Shown in pieces: positions 5,555 to 7,320 of a DNA stretch of 7,320 nt. Within the stretch, counting starts at the first letter, position 1, and every line of letters starts with the position of its first letter. Source of the stretch: Comamonadaceae bacterium. GTDB taxonomy: Bacteria > Pseudomonadota > Gammaproteobacteria > Burkholderiales > Burkholderiaceae_C. Below the pieces are notes generated by a model. It did no database searches and had not been told where the DNA came from. It was given only the letters and a program-made list of their open reading frames with translations. The DNA lies in NCBI GenBank assembly GCA_947461325.1, contig CANHLD010000082.1:1-7320 (forward strand). The letters are read 5' to 3'. The translations under genes and the position numbers were made by a program.

Positions 5555-6876
5555 GGGGCTGCGCCAAGGACCAATGTCACCATGCGCTCGGGTTGCAGAT
5601 TGCGTGCAAACGCTTGCTGAATATTAGCGGCTGTCAGTTGTTCCACATTGGCAGTCCATGTGTCTAAGTAATCCAGCGGCAAATCAAACCAAGCAATATT
5701 GCTAAGGTTATCCATCAATTTTTTATTGCTGTCGAGCCGCAAAGCAAAACCGCCGATCAAGAAATCTTTTGCCGCTTTGACTTCAGCCTCATTGGGTCCA
5801 TTTTGCACAAACTCGGTCACCACATCTGTTGCGACTTCAATGGCTTTGGTCGCCTGGTCAGGTCTGGTCTGCAAACCCACAGTGAATGCACCCGCGTGTT
5901 GACCAGGCGAAAAATAGCTGTAAACGCTGTAACTCAGGCCGCGTTTTTCCCGCACCTGATCGGTCAGGCGGGACACAAAACCGCCGCCACCGAGTACGTA
6001 ATTTCCTACAGTCAAAGCCAGAAAATCGGGATGTTGACGCGCAATGCCCGGCTGCCCGATGAACACATGGGCTTGTGCTGATTCAAAGGGAATGGCTATT
6101 TGTTGAGCCTGTCTCAGTGGCTGCACCTCAGGCACCAATGGCAACAACTCGCAATTTTGAGACGCCGGTAATCCTTTGAGTAATTGATCTACCCGCTGTG
6201 TGGCTTGCTCGCGATTGATCGCGCCAACGATGCTGATTTTGGCGCGGCAAGGCACAAAGTGACGGGCATGAAATGCTTTCATCATGCCGGTGTCGATATT
6301 GTTCAAACTCGCTTCATCGGTCTCATCGCCATAGGGATGGTCGCCGTACACGGCTTTGGCATACGCACGGGACGCCTGCACATTGGGTTTGGTGGATGAT
6401 TCGCGAATACCGGCTATCCAACGCTGGCGTTCCGTTTGCCAAACCGCAGACGGAAACGAGGGATAAGCCAATTGACGTGCAGCCAAGGCCACTGCGGCAT
6501 CCAGCAACTCAGGCCGGGTCAGACTGCGTAAATTCAAGCTCATGCGGTCTGTGGATGCCGAGGCTCCTGCCATGGCACCCAAATCCGCCCATGCTTCACC
6601 CAACTGGTTTTCATCCCAAGCCGGTTGATCACCACGGGCTTGCACGCCTTTGCCCATCATCATGGCGGTTGCCTGCGCCAGGCCTGACAAACCTTTGCCG
6701 TCGCGACGGGTTCCACCGTCAAATTCGATTTGGACGTCCACCATGGGCAAACTCTGGACTTCCATTAAATACACCTTGGCGCCGTTCTCCATGGTCCAAA
6801 ATTGAATGGGAATACCCGCCATAGCGATCACAGGAACGCACAGCCACGCTGCGCACACTACCAACAGCTTTTTCAT
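5551..6876 (-). CDS. Exported M16 family peptidase-like subunit, zinc site lost
   Basis: This 441-residue protein belongs to the M16 (pitrilysin/processing peptidase) family. A signal peptide is likely at 1-20 (MKKLL, a hydrophobic core, AMA cleavage), so it should act in the periplasm. Two M16 halves are visible. In the N-terminal half, GLSGLAQATAMMMGKG (62-77) aligns with the zinc-binding HxxEH region, but the three key residues read Gly65, Gln68 and Ala69. The C-terminal half keeps GGGGFVSRLTDQVREKRGLSYSVYSYF (296-322), the Arg/Tyr substrate-binding motif. This is the pattern of a non-catalytic partner, like the second subunit of bacterial two-gene M16 peptidases. The start overlaps the stop of the upstream M16 gene (ATGA, 6873-6876), with GGAAGG placed 6 bases before it, which favours equal production of both subunits. 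Substrate unknown. Confidence 0.9.
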   Translation of the reverse strand: MKKLLVVCAAWLCVPVIAMAGIPIQFWTMENGAKVYLMEVQSLPMVDVQIEFDGGTRRDGKGLSGLAQATAMMMGKGVQARGDQPAWDENQLGEAWADLGAMAGASASTDRMSLNLRSLTRPELLDAAVALAARQLAYPSFPSAVWQTERQRWIAGIRESSTKPNVQASRAYAKAVYGDHPYGDETDEASLNNIDTGMMKAFHARHFVPCRAKISIVGAINREQATQRVDQLLKGLPASQNCELLPLVPEVQPLRQAQQIAIPFESAQAHVFIGQPGIARQHPDFLALTVGNYVLGGGGFVSRLTDQVREKRGLSYSVYSYFSPGQHAGAFTVGLQTRPDQATKAIEVATDVVTEFVQNGPNEAEVKAAKDFLIGGFALRLDSNKKLMDNLSNIAWFDLPLDYLDTWTANVEQLTAANIQQAFARNLQPERMVTLVLGAAP

Positions 6877-7320
6877 TTTGTGCCTTCCGTGTGACGTGAG
6901 CCGGGTGCTGGTTTGCGAAAAGCCGGACGTGGACCTGACTGAGGAATCAAAGTGGCCACGGTCAACTGATCATCATTGAAATATTTTTTAGCCACATCTT
7001 GCACTTGTTGTGGAGTGATAGCGACCAATGCATCCACCATTTTGTCGGGTGTGTCCAAAGGCAAGCCTTCAACCCAATGGTTGCCCAGTTCGCGAGCCTG
7101 GTTGAAAAGAGAGTCCCGTTGGTAAGTGGTGGACGCCAGCCACTGCGCACGCACCCGTTTCATCTCCGCTTCATTGACACCTTCTTTGACAATGCGTGCG
7201 ATTTGCTCACGCAGTGCCGCTTCTAATTGCTCAGGGGTTTTGCTCTTGGCTGGTACACCATCGAGCACAAACACTTGCGGGCCTCTTCCACTGAAACTGT
7301 GTGACGCGCCGACGCTGTCA
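6873..7320 (-). CDS. M16 family peptidase, C-terminal part (5' end outside window)
   Basis: The frame is open at the right edge. The visible 148 residues start with DSVGASHSFSGRGPQVFVL and correspond to the last portion of the C-terminal M16 domain. A helical segment with TPEQLEAALREQIARIVKEG is followed by NEAEMKRVRAQWLASTTYQRDS, LFNQARELGNHWVEG, TPQQVQDVAKKYFNDDQLTVATLIP, and a polar Pro/Arg-rich tail. This order is standard for the family (helix, E-x-x-R-x-[KR], Y-x-x-D-S, V-x-x-VA-x-x-Y). An in-frame GTG at 7274 is internal and not the start. The catalytic N-terminal half lies beyond the window, so whether HxxEH is present cannot be seen; by analogy with two-gene M16 systems it is likely to be the active subunit. 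The stop overlaps the start of the following M16 gene. Confidence 0.88.
   Translation of the reverse strand, partial: DSVGASHSFSGRGPQVFVLDGVPAKSKTPEQLEAALREQIARIVKEGVNEAEMKRVRAQWLASTTYQRDSLFNQARELGNHWVEGLPLDTPDKMVDALVAITPQQVQDVAKKYFNDDQLTVATLIPQSGPRPAFRKPAPGSRHTEGTK

Noticed and set aside
6273..6824. Plus-strand open frame of 183 codons opposite the second M16 gene
   Set aside because: The M16 reading on the minus strand has clear family motifs and a signal peptide; the plus-strand translation has none and looks random (rich in Arg, His, Pro, Trp).
1..7320. CRISPR arrays, insertion sequences, prophage genes, toxin-antitoxin or defence genes
   Set aside because: No regularly spaced repeats, transposase, integrase or defence motifs were seen on either strand; the window is filled by housekeeping genes with short gaps.

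Overview
This window is a compact stretch of housekeeping genes from a proteobacterium, most likely a betaproteobacterium of the order Burkholderiales. Two things point there: the order lolB - ispE - tRNA-Gln - prs - rplY(ctc) - pth, facing a minus-strand run of M16 peptidase pair - rsmD - coaD - YfhL-type ferredoxin, and proteins of ordinary length with intact signature motifs. The base composition looks moderate and even throughout. No sign of phage, insertion sequence, CRISPR array or recent transfer was seen.

Plus strand, 1-4190. The 3' part of lolB (lipoprotein insertion into the outer membrane) runs almost directly into ispE (MEP isoprenoid pathway). A tRNA-Gln(UUG) follows, then prs (PRPP synthesis), rplY (the long Ctc/TL5-type ribosomal protein L25), a clear intrinsic terminator, pth (peptidyl-tRNA hydrolase), and a small unrecognised gene for an exported lysine-rich protein whose start lies inside the end of pth. 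The two larger gaps, tRNA-prs and prs-rplY, both contain strong inverted repeats that could fold in the RNA. The second has two competing partners, as in an attenuator.

Minus strand, 7320-4187, read right to left. The 3' part of an M16 peptidase-like gene is joined by an ATGA overlap to a second M16 gene that has a signal peptide but has lost the zinc-binding HxxEH motif. That gene is joined by another ATGA overlap to rsmD (16S rRNA guanine-N2 methyltransferase). coaD (coenzyme A synthesis) and a 2[4Fe-4S] ferredoxin follow at short spacing. This looks like one transcription unit with translational coupling at its upstream joints.

The two units are convergent and overlap by four bases at their stop codons (CTAA, 4187-4190), with no free space between them for a conventional terminator. 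Together the genes serve ribosome function and tRNA recycling (rplY, pth, rsmD, tRNA-Gln), core cofactor and precursor synthesis (prs, coaD, ispE) and the cell envelope (lolB, the M16 pair, the small secreted protein). I found no clearly new system. The points most worth checking are the prs-rplY alternative hairpins, the small lysine-rich secreted protein, and the M16 pair with one subunit that appears catalytically dead.
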